Counted from the first letter of the stretch, positions 16,847 through 26,367 are shown. The stretch: 64,000 bases of DNA from Pseudomonadota bacterium (GCA_021819245.1 JAKARI010000012.1:1-64000), one strand, 5' to 3'. The notes: generated by a model not told the origin, from the sequence alone. A program made the numbers and translations.

Positions 16847-17589
16847 AGCGCCTCAGCCCCTATGGGGTGTGGGCGCTTGCGGCCTACGCGGTCTGCCTGT
16901 TGGCCACCGTGCCGGCGCGAGTGGTCTGGCCGGGACTGCGCGGGCGCTTGCCGGCGGGGGTGCGCGTAGCCGGCATTCGGGGCACGGTATGGGAGGGGCG
17001 GCTTGCGGTATTCGTGCCGGCAGCCTCCGCCGCCGGGCCCTTGTGCGAGGTCCGTTTCCGGTTCACGCCCCTTGCCCTCATCAGGGGCCGCGCAGGCTAC
17101 GCGCTTTCTCTTGCCGGTAAGGTGCAGGGGCGCATGCGCGTCACCCGCGGGCCGGGCGCCTGGGGTGTATCGAACCTTGCGGTCACGGCCCCGGCCCGGG
17201 TACTCGATGCGCTCGTTCCCCTCGCGCGCACCGTAAGGCCCCGCGGTGTCCTCGCGCTGCGCGCACGCACGCTGGTCTGGGGGCGCCATGGCGCCGGTCA
17301 TGGGACCTTGATCTGGAGTAAGGCGAGCGTCACGGGTGCGCCGGCCGGTCCCGCGGGGGATTATGCGGTGCGATTCGCAGTGGCCGATCAGGCCGTCTCC
17401 TATCGTATCCGGACCCTGACCGGGGCGCTGCGCCTGACCGGGCGCGGGCGGTATCGCCCGGCGTCCGGCCAATTGTCGTTTGCAGGAGACCTGAGTGCCC
17501 GATCAGGGCATCTCCGGGGCATTATGGCCCGGGTTGGTGTGGCCGATGGCCGCAGCCGGCGCCACATGGCCTTTCGAGTCATCCTATGA
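16843..17589 (+). CDS. gspN: Type II secretion protein GspN
   Basis: 248 residues; ATGA overlap with gspM. N-terminal helix (VWALAAYAVCLLATVPARVV), then GIRGTVWEGRLAV, the G-T-x-W-x-G motif usual in GspN, and a beta-rich periplasmic remainder. Last gene of the operon; it faces the next gene convergently with 31 bases between stops. No gspO peptidase is present here, so pseudopilin processing must use a prepilin peptidase elsewhere. Confidence 0.85.
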   Translation: MKRLSPYGVWALAAYAVCLLATVPARVVWPGLRGRLPAGVRVAGIRGTVWEGRLAVFVPAASAAGPLCEVRFRFTPLALIRGRAGYALSLAGKVQGRMRVTRGPGAWGVSNLAVTAPARVLDALVPLARTVRPRGVLALRARTLVWGRHGAGHGTLIWSKASVTGAPAGPAGDYAVRFAVADQAVSYRIRTLTGALRLTGRGRYRPASGQLSFAGDLSARSGHLRGIMARVGVADGRSRRHMAFRVIL

Positions 17590-17620
17590 TCCGGTCGTCT
17601 GGTTTCGTGGGGACTGGCGC

Positions 17621-19231
17621 TTACGCCTCTTGCAGCGATCGGGCCACGGCCTCGGCGGCCTTGATGCCGTCGACCGCCGCCGACAGGATCCCGCCGGCAT
17701 AGCCCGCGCCCTCGCCGGTCGGATACAGACCGCGGGTATTGCGGCTCTGGTGGTCATCATGGCGGGTGATGCGGAGGGGGGCGGATGTGCGCGTCTCGAC
17801 GCCCGTGAGCACGGCATCGGGCAGGGCAAAGCCCGCGATCTTGCGCGCGAATGCCGGCAGGGCCTCGCGCAAGGCCGCGACGGCATAGGCCGGCAGGGCC
17901 AGGCTGAGGTCGCCAAAGCGCACCCCGGGCTGGTAGGAGGGCAGGACGTCGCCCGGCCCGCGGCTTGGGCGGGCGGCCAGAAAATCCTCGAGGCGCTGGG
18001 CCGGGGCCTCGTAGGTCCCGCCGCCCAAGAGAAACGCCTGTTCCTCCCAATGGCGCTGAAAGGCGACCCCGGCCAGGACATCATCGCCGCCGAAATCGGC
18101 GGGCGTCACGCCCACGACAAGGGCGCTATTGGCGTTGCGCTCGTTGCGGGAATACTGGCTCATGCCATTTGTGACCACGCGCCCCGGTTCCGAGGCCGCG
18201 GCCACGACCGTGCCCCCGGGACACATGCAGAAGCTATAGACCGGACGCCCGCCGGCCGCCTGATAGGTGAGTTTGTAGTCGGCGGCGCCGAGCAGCGGGT
18301 GCCCGGCGTGGCGCCCGAAGCGCGCACGGTCGATGAGCGATTGCGGGTGCTCTATGCGCAGGCCGATGGCAAACGGCTTTTGCTCGAGGAATACCCCGCG
18401 GTCGCGCAGCATGGCAAAGGTGTCGCGTGCGCTATGGCCGATGGCCAATATGACATGGCGGGCCTCGAGGCTGCGGCCATCGGCCAAGGTCAGCCCGCGC
18501 ACGGCGCCGCCGGTGCGATCGATGTCGGTCACCCGGCTCTCGAAATGGATCTCGCCCCCCAGCTGTTCGATGGTCGCGCGCATGCGCTCGATGACCCCCA
18601 CCAGGCGGAAGGTGCCGATGTGCGGCTTGCTGATGGTGAGGATCTCAGGCGGCGCGCCGGCGCGCACGAACTCCTCCAAGACCTTGCGTCCATAGTGATG
18701 GGGGTCGCTGATCTGGCTGTGGAGCTTGCCGTCCGAGAAGGTGCCGGCGCCACCCTCGCCGAACTGGACGTTGGATTCCGGGTTCAGGGTCTTCTGGCGC
18801 CACAGGGCGAAGGTGTCGCGGGTACGCTCGCGGACCCTCTTGCCGCGCTCGAGGATGATCGGGCACAGGCCCATCTGCGAAAGCAGGAGCCCCGCGAACA
18901 GTCCGGCGGGCCCCAGACCTATGACCACCGGCCGCGGGTGCGGGGGGCGCGGCGCATGCCAGGGGGCTCGGTAGCGGGTGTCGGGGCGTGCCGTAATGTG
19001 GGGGTTATGGCGCTCCCGGGCCAGGATCCGGGCCTCGTCGTCTGTCGCCACATCGAGCGTATAGACGAGCATGATGCGTCCCGGCGTGCGCGCATCATAG
19101 CCGCGCCGGGCGACCGTGTAGGACCGGATGGCGCGGACCGGCACGCGCAGGGCCCGGGCGATGGCCGCGGGCAGCGCGTCGTCATCGTGGTCGAGGGGGA
19201 GCCGGACTTCGAGAATCCGTAACATCGGCAT
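17621..19231 (-). CDS. FAD-dependent oxidoreductase, COG2509-like
   Basis: 536 residues. After an 80-residue N-terminal alpha/beta domain (AIRSYTVARRGYDAR), the dinucleotide motif VVIGLGPAGLFAGLLLSQMG lies near 103-122 and is followed by ILERGKRVRER. The family hallmarks NVQFGEGGAGTFSDGKLHSQ (about 155-174) and the C-terminal GLYPTGEGAGYAGGILSAAV (about 505-524) are both present. Members are soluble flavoproteins of unknown substrate. It is divergent from the Nfn-like fusion gene, with 360 bases between. Confidence 0.88.
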   Translation of the reverse strand: MPMLRILEVRLPLDHDDDALPAAIARALRVPVRAIRSYTVARRGYDARTPGRIMLVYTLDVATDDEARILARERHNPHITARPDTRYRAPWHAPRPPHPRPVVIGLGPAGLFAGLLLSQMGLCPIILERGKRVRERTRDTFALWRQKTLNPESNVQFGEGGAGTFSDGKLHSQISDPHHYGRKVLEEFVRAGAPPEILTISKPHIGTFRLVGVIERMRATIEQLGGEIHFESRVTDIDRTGGAVRGLTLADGRSLEARHVILAIGHSARDTFAMLRDRGVFLEQKPFAIGLRIEHPQSLIDRARFGRHAGHPLLGAADYKLTYQAAGGRPVYSFCMCPGGTVVAAASEPGRVVTNGMSQYSRNERNANSALVVGVTPADFGGDDVLAGVAFQRHWEEQAFLLGGGTYEAPAQRLEDFLAARPSRGPGDVLPSYQPGVRFGDLSLALPAYAVAALREALPAFARKIAGFALPDAVLTGVETRTSAPLRITRHDDHQSRNTRGLYPTGEGAGYAGGILSAAVDGIKAAEAVARSLQEA

Positions 19232-19591
19232 GATCCGTATGGGAGGCCCTTCTAAAGACGGGCCGCGCGCGGCGGCACCCTCACTGTACCTGATTTTTGA
19301 GGTTCATGCCCCGGTGGCGGCGCGCCGATTCGGCGGGATCGCGCAGGCGCAGGCCCGGTGTGGGTCCCTCGGGGCCCATGCGGGCGGCATGGGCCGATCA
19401 CGGTCTATTTGTGACGCGCATGCCGTTTCGGGTTATCTTTAGGGGGCGGTCGGCGGGGTGCGGGCGGGGCGAGATCAAGGCCTTGGTCCCTTCGCCGCCT
19501 TTACAGTATTACAGGTCCGGGGCGGCTATCAGGCCCCCCGCGCACGGTCGGGCGCTTGCGTGCCCCTTGCACAGCTATTTTGGGATGAATC
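19232..19591. other. Divergent intergenic region
   Basis: 360 bases between two oppositely oriented flavoprotein genes. No small gene is seen. It should carry both promoters, but no consensus pair stands out to me. Confidence 0.5.
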
Positions 19592-22500
19592 ATGTCAGCC
19601 GATGAAAGAACACAAGACACCCCCACTGCCGATGCGCCTGCGCTGCGCCTGGCGCGCGGGTGGCGCTACGAGGACCTTTTTCTGCGCGAGGGCTTGGCGC
19701 GTCTCGACGGCGAATTTCTGAATCATGTGGAAGGGCGCGACCCCGCGTTGGGTGCGCGCCTGAGAACCTTCCGCGCCGGGATCGAGCCCGAATCGGCCGT
19801 GGCGCGCAGCGCGTTGCTGCTCGCGGTGGCGGCGCATCTCGAAACGTTCATCGCGGAGCTCTTTCGAATCGAAAACGAGGCCGCGGCGCTTCATCGGGCG
19901 ACTGCGAGCCACGACGGCGTCATGCAGTTCAAAAAGCAGTTCGTCTTGCGCCGGGCCCGGCGTTACCGCGGGGACTTCCCGCAGGGCTTCGCGGACCTCG
20001 ATGCCTGGCTCGATGACGAGGCGCAAAAGCGCGGCCTGCCGCTGGCCGACCGCGAGTGGGCGATCGCGCGCCTGGGCGAGGAGTGGCTGGCAGACGAGAG
20101 CCGCTTCGAGGGCGAGATCACGCGTCTGACCCAGTGGTGCGCCATGGTGCTCAACGATGGCGATATTCGCGCCCGGTTCGCCCACTGGTCGAGCTTCATC
20201 CTGCCCGAGCGGGTCGATCATACCCATCTCGTACCCATCAATCGCGTCGAACGGTATGGCGTACAGATGGCCGAGGGGCCACAGGGCGGGTTTAGGCGGC
20301 GCGACGGCTTTCATCTGACCGATCTGCGCATGGACGCGCGCCATGTGCAAAGCGAGATCCACTACTGTCTGTATTGTCATGATCACGACGGCGACTTCTG
20401 CTCCAAGGGGTTTCCCGAGAAAAAGGGCGTTCCGGAACTGGGGCTTAAGGTCGATCCGCTGGGCGTGACGCTCACCGGGTGCCCCTTGGACGAGAAGATC
20501 TCGGAGATGAACCTGCTGCGCCGGGATGGGCAGAACATTGCAGCCCTTGCCATGGTGATGATCGACAATCCCATGGTGCCGGCCACCGGGCATCGGATCT
20601 GCAACGACTGCATGAAGGGCTGTATCTATCAGAAGCAAGACGCCGTCAACATCCCGCAGATCGAGACCCGAGTGCTCACGGATGTCCTGGATCTGCCGTG
20701 GGGCGTGGAGATCTACGACCTGCTGACGCGCTGGAACCCGCTCCTGCCGCACGACTATCTCCCGGGTGTCGACAACGGCCACAAGGTCCTGGTGGTGGGC
20801 ATGGGTCCGGCGGGCTTTACCATGGCCCATTATCTCAGCCGTGCCGGCTGTGCGGTCCTTGGCATCGATGGATTAAAAATCGAGCCGCTTCCCCCGGCGC
20901 TCGTCGCCGGGCCGGTGTTTTCCTGGAGGGCGATTACCGAAGACCTCGATGAGCGCATCCTGCACGGCTTCGGCGGGGTCGCCGAATACGGCATCACGGT
21001 GCGCTGGGACAAGAATTTCCTCAAGCTCATTTATCTCAGTCTTGCGCGCCGCGCGCGCATGCGCGTGATAGGCGGGGTGCGTTTTGGCGGGACGATTCGC
21101 GTCGACGATGCCTGGGCGCTCGGCTTCGATCATATCTGCATCGCCACCGGCGCAGGCCTCCCGCGCGTCGTGCCCATGACCAACAGCCTGGCCCGCGGCA
21201 TGCGCCAGGCAAGCGACTTTCTGATGGCCCTGCAGCTCACCGGGGCGGGCAAGGATACGAGTCTTGCCAATCTGCAGGTGCGCCTGCCGGCGGTCGTCAT
21301 AGGCGGCGGGCTTACCGCCGTCGATACGGCAACCGAGGTGCAGACCTATTACATAAAGCAGGTGAGCAAGATACTGGCCCGCTACGAGACCATGGTCGAG
21401 ACCTTGGGCGTTGAGGCGGTGCGCAAGGGCCTGCCGCCGGAAGACGAGGCGATTCTCGATGAGTTCCTGGCCCATGGGCGCGCGGTGCGCGCCGAGCGCG
21501 AGCGTGCCGGGCAGGCGGGGGAGGAGGCGAATTTCATACCGCTTCTGCGCTCGTGGGGCGGGGTGACGCTCGCCTATCGCAAGGGCATGAACAATTCGCC
21601 GGCCTATACGCGCAATCACGAGGAGCTGATCAAGGCCCTGCAGGAGGGGCTCTATTACGCCGAGGGCCTCGATCCCTTGCGCGCCGACCTCGATAACTAC
21701 GGTCACGTCCAGGCACTGGTCCTGCGGCGCATGCGCGAGGTGGAGGGCCGCTGGGTCGCGGGCGATCAAGAGGTGCGCCTGCCGGCGCGCACCGTCCTGG
21801 TGGCCGCCGGGACGGTCCCCAACACCATCTATGAGCGTGAGTACCCGGGCACCTTCGTGCTCGACGGCGATCACTTCGAGGGCCATGTCGCGCACGACGA
21901 TCACCTGCAGGCGGTGCAGGTGGCGGCGCATTGCAAGGCCCCCGAGACCGGGCCTTTCACATCCTATGCGAAGGATGCCTATCGCGTAAGCTTCCTCGGC
22001 GACACGCACGCCGCCTTTCACGGCAGCGTGGTCAAGGCCGTGGCCTCGAGCAAGAGCGCCTTCCCGCAGGTCATGGGGGTCTTGAGCGCCATGAAGAGGC
22101 CGGCATCGGCCGAGTCGGCGGCGGCCTTCCTGGCGCGCATGCGTGAGCTCTTCGAGCCGCGTGTGGCGGCCATTGACAAGTCGAATCCGGCGGTGGCCGA
22201 GATCTGGATCAAGGCGCCGATGGCCGCGCGCAACTTTCGGCCCGGCCAGTTCTTTAGGCTTCAGACCTTCGAATCGCTAAGCCCCGTGGTCGCCAACACC
22301 CGCCTGCAGGTGCCGGTGATCACGGTGAGTGGCACCGGGGTGGAAGACGACCGCGTGCGTCTCATGGTCCTGCAATGGGGCGCCGGGGCGCGCGTCGCGG
22401 GCGCCTTGCGGGCCGGCGATCCGCTCATCCTCATGGGCCCCACCGGGGCACCGACCGACATCCCTTCGGGCCAGACGATCCTGGTGGTGGCCGGGCGCTG

Positions 22501-23143
22501 GGGGGCGGCGGTCATGCTCGACATCGGCCCCGCGCTGCGCGCCGCCGGCAATCGCGTGGTCTATATCGCCGCCTTTGCCAAGGCCTCGGAACTGGATAAT
22601 CAGGAAGGCCTCGAGGAGGCCGCCGACCAGATCGTATGGTGTACGGCGCAGGGCCCGCGCATCACCGCGCGGCGCGCGCAGGACCGGTCGGTCGAGGCGA
22701 CGGATATGGTGGCCTTACTGAGGCAGTATGCCGATGGGGCGCTGGACCTACCGGCCGATGCCGTGGGGCTGTCGTCGGTCGATCGCATCCTGGTCATGGG
22801 ATCGACCGGCCTCCTCAAGGCCTTTCAGGGGGCGCTCAAGGGCAGCCTGCAGCCGCTTTTCAAGCCGGACGTGAAGGCCATAGCGACCGTCGGCAGCCCC
22901 ATGCAGTGCATGATGAAGGGCGTGTGCGCGCAGTGCCTGCAGTGGCAGATCGACCCGGCGACGGGGCTGCGCACGCGCGCGGTGTTTTCGTGCGCCGAGC
23001 AGGATCAGCCGCTTGCCTGGGTCGATCTCGACAACCTCGCCGCGCGCCAGGGGCAAAACCGCCTCTCGGAGCGGCTGAGCAACCAGTGGCTGTCGATCGT
23101 CCTCGATAGGGCGGCGGCGCGTAAGGAGGGGCGTGACCGGTGA
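19592..23143 (+). CDS. Large flavoprotein: GltD-like iron-sulfur/FAD module fused to a PyrK/NfnA-like module
   Basis: 1183 residues. Order: about 250 helical residues of unknown role; Cys clusters at about 259-269 (CLYCHDHDGDFC), a GCPLDEKI segment and CNDCMKGC near 337, placed like the 4Fe-4S sites of GltD/NfnB; an FAD fold (KVLVVGMGPAGFTMAHYLSR, about 397-416); a second nucleotide fold (VVIGGGLTAVDTATEV, near 570); then a ferredoxin-reductase-like module with LILMGPTGAPTD near 949 and a 2Fe-2S-type C-x5-C-x2-C near 1104 (CMMKGVCAQC). This equals the two NfnAB subunits in one chain. Transhydrogenase or bifurcating activity is inference. Confidence 0.8.
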   Translation: MSADERTQDTPTADAPALRLARGWRYEDLFLREGLARLDGEFLNHVEGRDPALGARLRTFRAGIEPESAVARSALLLAVAAHLETFIAELFRIENEAAALHRATASHDGVMQFKKQFVLRRARRYRGDFPQGFADLDAWLDDEAQKRGLPLADREWAIARLGEEWLADESRFEGEITRLTQWCAMVLNDGDIRARFAHWSSFILPERVDHTHLVPINRVERYGVQMAEGPQGGFRRRDGFHLTDLRMDARHVQSEIHYCLYCHDHDGDFCSKGFPEKKGVPELGLKVDPLGVTLTGCPLDEKISEMNLLRRDGQNIAALAMVMIDNPMVPATGHRICNDCMKGCIYQKQDAVNIPQIETRVLTDVLDLPWGVEIYDLLTRWNPLLPHDYLPGVDNGHKVLVVGMGPAGFTMAHYLSRAGCAVLGIDGLKIEPLPPALVAGPVFSWRAITEDLDERILHGFGGVAEYGITVRWDKNFLKLIYLSLARRARMRVIGGVRFGGTIRVDDAWALGFDHICIATGAGLPRVVPMTNSLARGMRQASDFLMALQLTGAGKDTSLANLQVRLPAVVIGGGLTAVDTATEVQTYYIKQVSKILARYETMVETLGVEAVRKGLPPEDEAILDEFLAHGRAVRAERERAGQAGEEANFIPLLRSWGGVTLAYRKGMNNSPAYTRNHEELIKALQEGLYYAEGLDPLRADLDNYGHVQALVLRRMREVEGRWVAGDQEVRLPARTVLVAAGTVPNTIYEREYPGTFVLDGDHFEGHVAHDDHLQAVQVAAHCKAPETGPFTSYAKDAYRVSFLGDTHAAFHGSVVKAVASSKSAFPQVMGVLSAMKRPASAESAAAFLARMRELFEPRVAAIDKSNPAVAEIWIKAPMAARNFRPGQFFRLQTFESLSPVVANTRLQVPVITVSGTGVEDDRVRLMVLQWGAGARVAGALRAGDPLILMGPTGAPTDIPSGQTILVVAGRWGAAVMLDIGPALRAAGNRVVYIAAFAKASELDNQEGLEEAADQIVWCTAQGPRITARRAQDRSVEATDMVALLRQYADGALDLPADAVGLSSVDRILVMGSTGLLKAFQGALKGSLQPLFKPDVKAIATVGSPMQCMMKGVCAQCLQWQIDPATGLRTRAVFSCAEQDQPLAWVDLDNLAARQGQNRLSERLSNQWLSIVLDRAAARKEGRDR

Positions 23144-23179
23144 CCCTGCAAGGGTTTGCGTGCGGGGCGCGGCGCGATT

Positions 23180-23586
23180 TTAAGGCGTCGCGCCCCGGAT
23201 CGTGAGTGGGCAGAAGGCGGCGGCATGCGCGACGTCATGATCGGCGGTCACTAATGTCAGATCATAACGGACGCATAAGCCAACGAGCAGCGCCTCGATA
23301 GGGCCCAACGGGACCCCGTGGCGGCAGAGGGTATGGGGGGAGGGCGGCGTCAACGGGGTCTCTGCGATCAGGCGCGAGATAGGGCAGGGCTCGGAATCGC
23401 TCGACGATGGCATCGCGCGAGCGCGCCCCGGGAGACGCCTTGCAGCAGTTCGTGAAGCACGATGCCTGTGGTGACGCGTGTGTCGCCGTGTCCCGGGGCG
23501 CGGCGCAATGGCAGGACCGCGGGACAGGCAGGGGGCGGATCGCGCCGCACGGCAAGCGGCCAGACGCTGATATCGACGAAGATCAC
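23180..23586 (-). pseudogene. VapC-type PIN-domain toxin, broken by frameshifts
   Basis: From a GTG at 23586 the PIN start reads VIFVDISVWPLAVRRDPP with the first acidic site (VD) and VTTGIVLHELLQGVS. The frame then breaks near 23440: DAIVERFRALPYLAPDRRD continues in a second frame, and GPIEALLVGLCVRYDLTLVT, ADHDVAHAAAFCPL with the last acidic residues in a third. All parts of a PIN ribonuclease are present but no single frame encodes them. Confidence 0.78.
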
Positions 23587-23589
23587 CGG

Positions 23590-23788
23590 CGCGAGCGCTC
23601 GTCCTTTAAGGTAGTGACATGTCTCGTCCCAGTCGAGCGCCCCCATCAGATCCAGCCGCTGCTGTCTGCGTGCGTCGCGCGATGAATTTCTGCAGGGCGC
23701 AGGTCACGGCCGCCTTCTTGGTTTTTTCCCCGCTCACCGCTCGCGGCTGATCGAAAAGCGCGGGGTCCAGGGACAGGTGGGTCGCCAG
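23590..23788 (-). pseudogene. VapB-type antitoxin, degenerate
   Basis: Reading from a CTG at 23788 gives ATHLSLDPALFDQPRAVSGE then KTKKAAVTCALQKFIARR, the N-terminal operator-binding region of VapB antitoxins. The usual ATG is replaced by CTG. The frame shifts after FIARR, and the toxin-binding tail (RLDLMGALDWDE-like, seen as LMGALDWDETCHYLK) appears in the frame of the toxin. Partner of the dead vapC. Confidence 0.7.
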
Positions 23789-23875
23789 AGTCTCCCCCGC
23801 GACACAAGGGACGACGCCTCGTTCTCCGCAATATCCCGGGCGCCTACAGCATCCTCATGCACGCAGGCCACCCGC

Positions 23876-24760
23876 TTACGGTCTGAAACCGCGCGCAAAA
23901 TCGCGCTGGCACTGGGCATAGAGGCGGCGCGCCGCGCGCCGCCGAAGGATGAGCCCCACCTCGCGATTGCGCGTAAGGCTCGTGGGGCTTAGGTTCTCCG
24001 AGCCTATGAAGGCCTGCGTGGGGTCTGCGATCAGCTTGGCGTGGAGGTAGGGGGTGCGCAGGAGGCGCACATGCACGCCCCGTCGGGCGACGCGATACGC
24101 GATACGCCGGTCGGAGCGGTTAAGGCGCGCGGGCAGCAGCAGGTCCGCCGCCGGCCCCTTGGCGCGCAGGGCGGAAAGCACCGGCCGGTCGCGTCCGATC
24201 TCCTCGGATTCGACGCACACGCGGCCCGGGGCGTTCAGGAGGCGAACGAGGGCGCCGGTGGCCCCGGGGGATAGCACCAGCACCCGGCGCGGCCCGGGGC
24301 CGGCGCGGTGGCGGGTCCAGTCGGCCTGAAAGACCGTGCGCAAGGCCTCGCTGATACGCGGGTCGTGGCCCACCCAGAGGTACTCGCGATTCCTGTGAAA
24401 GGCCGACCAGGTCATGTTCGCGGTGCCGATCTCGCTTGCGTCACCCGAGACCATGTATTTGGCGTGGTCAAAGACATAGCGGCGACCATCGCCGGCTGCA
24501 TGGGTGGTAAAGCGTGGCGGGGCATAGCGCACCAGGGCCCCGGTCGCGCGCAGGCGCGTCAGTTCGCCATGGGGCCGGCCGCCATAGGGATGGCGGGCTA
24601 TGATGATGCGCACCCGCACCCCGCGCCTTACGGCCGCGCGCACCGATGAGAGGATGCGGCGATCGGTCAGGAGATAGGTATTGATGTCGAGCGGCCCGCG
24701 CGCTGCGCGCACGAATTGGATGACCGGCGCGGGGCCGGCGTGGGGTTCGATGAAGAGCAT
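23876..24760 (-). CDS. Phospholipase D-like protein with two HKD motifs
   Basis: 294 residues. Two half-sites typical of the PLD superfamily: FDHAKYMVSG ... EIGTANMTWSAFHRNRE near 96-125 and LHAKLIADPTQAFIGSENLS near 242-261, each with the His-x-Lys pair and the following G-S/T-x-N. No signal peptide is evident. Members include nucleases, cardiolipin synthases and other phosphodiesterases; the layout (two compact motifs, basic protein) is closest to uncharacterised PLD-domain proteins. Divergent from pilC. Confidence 0.85.
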   Translation of the reverse strand: MLFIEPHAGPAPVIQFVRAARGPLDINTYLLTDRRILSSVRAAVRRGVRVRIIIARHPYGGRPHGELTRLRATGALVRYAPPRFTTHAAGDGRRYVFDHAKYMVSGDASEIGTANMTWSAFHRNREYLWVGHDPRISEALRTVFQADWTRHRAGPGPRRVLVLSPGATGALVRLLNAPGRVCVESEEIGRDRPVLSALRAKGPAADLLLPARLNRSDRRIAYRVARRGVHVRLLRTPYLHAKLIADPTQAFIGSENLSPTSLTRNREVGLILRRRAARRLYAQCQRDFARGFRP

Positions 24761-25060
24761 GAGGTCGCCAGATCTCCATTGCGGTCAGGGGTGCTTTAAG
24801 GGGCCTGCGGTCTGCGCCGCTAGTCAACCCCAAAAACAGCCGCCCGGCAAGCCCGGGCGTGGGCGGCCCCTGGGGCGGTGCCGTTGCGGGGGTGTCCGGC
24901 CGCCGGCCGGTCCTTGCCGGATGGCCCGCAAGCGTCTAGGGTAAACCTTAGTGAGGCGATAATCGCCGCAACGCCGGTGCGCGGCCCCAAGGGGCCGGCA
25001 GGCCTGCGCGGGCATGCGCATGGGTGGTGGCCGAGGGCGGTCGATAGCGAGGATGGGATC
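24761..25060. other. Divergent intergenic region before pilC
   Basis: 300 GC-rich bases with short self-complementary tracts around 24840-24875 (GCCGCCCGG ... GGGCGGC). No gene is supported. It should hold the pilC promoter; no consensus pair was recognised. Confidence 0.45.
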
Positions 25061-26338
25061 ATGGCGACAGCGGTGAAAGGGGCTGACAGGACAGCGGTTC
25101 GGAAAAAGGTCGGACCCAAGGCCTCGGTCTTCCAATGGCAGGCGCGCCCGGCCGGTGATGCCAAGGCCCCCCTCCAGAAAGGCGAGCTCGAGGCCGCCTC
25201 CGCCGCGGTCGTGCGCGTCATCTTGCGTAAGCGCGGGCTCCAGGTGGTGTCGGTCAAGAAAAAGCCCAAGCCGCTTTTTGCCGGCACCGGCGGGATCAAG
25301 GAGGCCGGCATCGTGGTCATGATCCGCCAGCTCTCGACTATGATCAACGCCGGCGTGCCCATGGTGCAGGCCTTCGAGCTTCTGGCCGCCGCGAGCGAGG
25401 GCCGGGGCATGAAGGCCATGCTCGAGGGCATACTGGGTCCCATCAAGGAGGGCGAGCGCGTAGCCGATGCCTTCGCCCGCTACCCGAAATACTTTGACCG
25501 CCTGTTCGTCTCCCTGCTCGCCGCCGGCGACCAGGGCGGTATCCTAGACACCATCCTCCTGCGTCTGGCCGACTACCGCGAGAAGTCACTCGCCCTGCAA
25601 AAGAAGATCCGTTCGGCGATGATCTACCCGGCATCCATCATCACCGTGATGCTGCTCGTCACCGCCATCCTCATGATCTTCGTGATCCCGGTGTTCTCGC
25701 AGCTCTTTAGCAGCTTCGGGGCCACCCTTCCCGCGCTCACGCAGGCGGTGATCGCCATCTCCAACTGGATGCGCGGCCACTGGTACCTCGTGGTCTTCAT
25801 CCCCATTGCCGTGGTGTGGGCCTTCATCGTGGCCTACCGCAAGAGCTTTGGTTTCCGCACGCAGGTCGACCGCATCTCGCTTAAGCTGCCGATCATGGGC
25901 GATGTCATTTTGAAGGGGTCGGTGGCGCGCTTTATGCGCACGCTCGCCACCATGCAGGCCGCCGGTGTGCCGATCAACGAGGCCCTGGAGACGCTGTCGC
26001 GCATCTCCAACAACGTCATCATCGAGCGCGCCGTCAACGCCGCCCGCGAGCGGGTCCTGGAGGGCGGATTTATCACCGATTCCCTGAAGGAGACCGGGGT
26101 ATTCCCGGCCATGGCCGTGCATATGCTGGCGATCGGCGAACAGACGGGCGCCATCGAGGTCATGGCGGAGAAGGTCGCGGACTTCTATGAAGGGGAGGTG
26201 ACCGAGACCGTGGCGCGCATGTCGACGCTCATGGAGCCGATCATCATGGTGGTGCTGGGTATCATCGTCGGCACCCTGGTCGTGGCCATGTATATGCCGA
26301 TCTTCGAGTTGGGTGCTGTGGTGACGCACGGCGGATAG
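25061..26338 (+). CDS. pilC: Type IV pilus inner-membrane platform protein PilC
   Basis: 425 residues from the ATG at 25061 (MATAVKGADRTAVRKK); the open frame extends upstream without a start that fits. Two T2SSF domains: VVMIRQLSTMINAGVPMVQA with LLAAGDQGGILDTILLRLAD, and VARFMRTLATMQAAGVPINE with MLAIGEQTGAIEVMAEKVAD. The N-terminal FQWQARPAGDAK matches PilC FxWxG-type starts. It recruits the pilus motor ATPases. pilB and pilD, its usual neighbours, are not adjacent here. Confidence 0.92.
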   Translation: MATAVKGADRTAVRKKVGPKASVFQWQARPAGDAKAPLQKGELEAASAAVVRVILRKRGLQVVSVKKKPKPLFAGTGGIKEAGIVVMIRQLSTMINAGVPMVQAFELLAAASEGRGMKAMLEGILGPIKEGERVADAFARYPKYFDRLFVSLLAAGDQGGILDTILLRLADYREKSLALQKKIRSAMIYPASIITVMLLVTAILMIFVIPVFSQLFSSFGATLPALTQAVIAISNWMRGHWYLVVFIPIAVVWAFIVAYRKSFGFRTQVDRISLKLPIMGDVILKGSVARFMRTLATMQAAGVPINEALETLSRISNNVIIERAVNAARERVLEGGFITDSLKETGVFPAMAVHMLAIGEQTGAIEVMAEKVADFYEGEVTETVARMSTLMEPIIMVVLGIIVGTLVVAMYMPIFELGAVVTHGG

Positions 26339-26345
26339 AGTGGGG

Positions 26346-26367
26346 CGCGCCCAGGCGGTTTTTTTTT
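26346..26367 (+). terminator. Candidate weak terminator after pilC
   Basis: A short GC-rich self-complementary tract (CGCC/GGCG) is followed directly by nine T residues at 26359-26367, eight bases after the pilC stop. The stem is only about 4 bp, so strength is doubtful. Confidence 0.4.
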
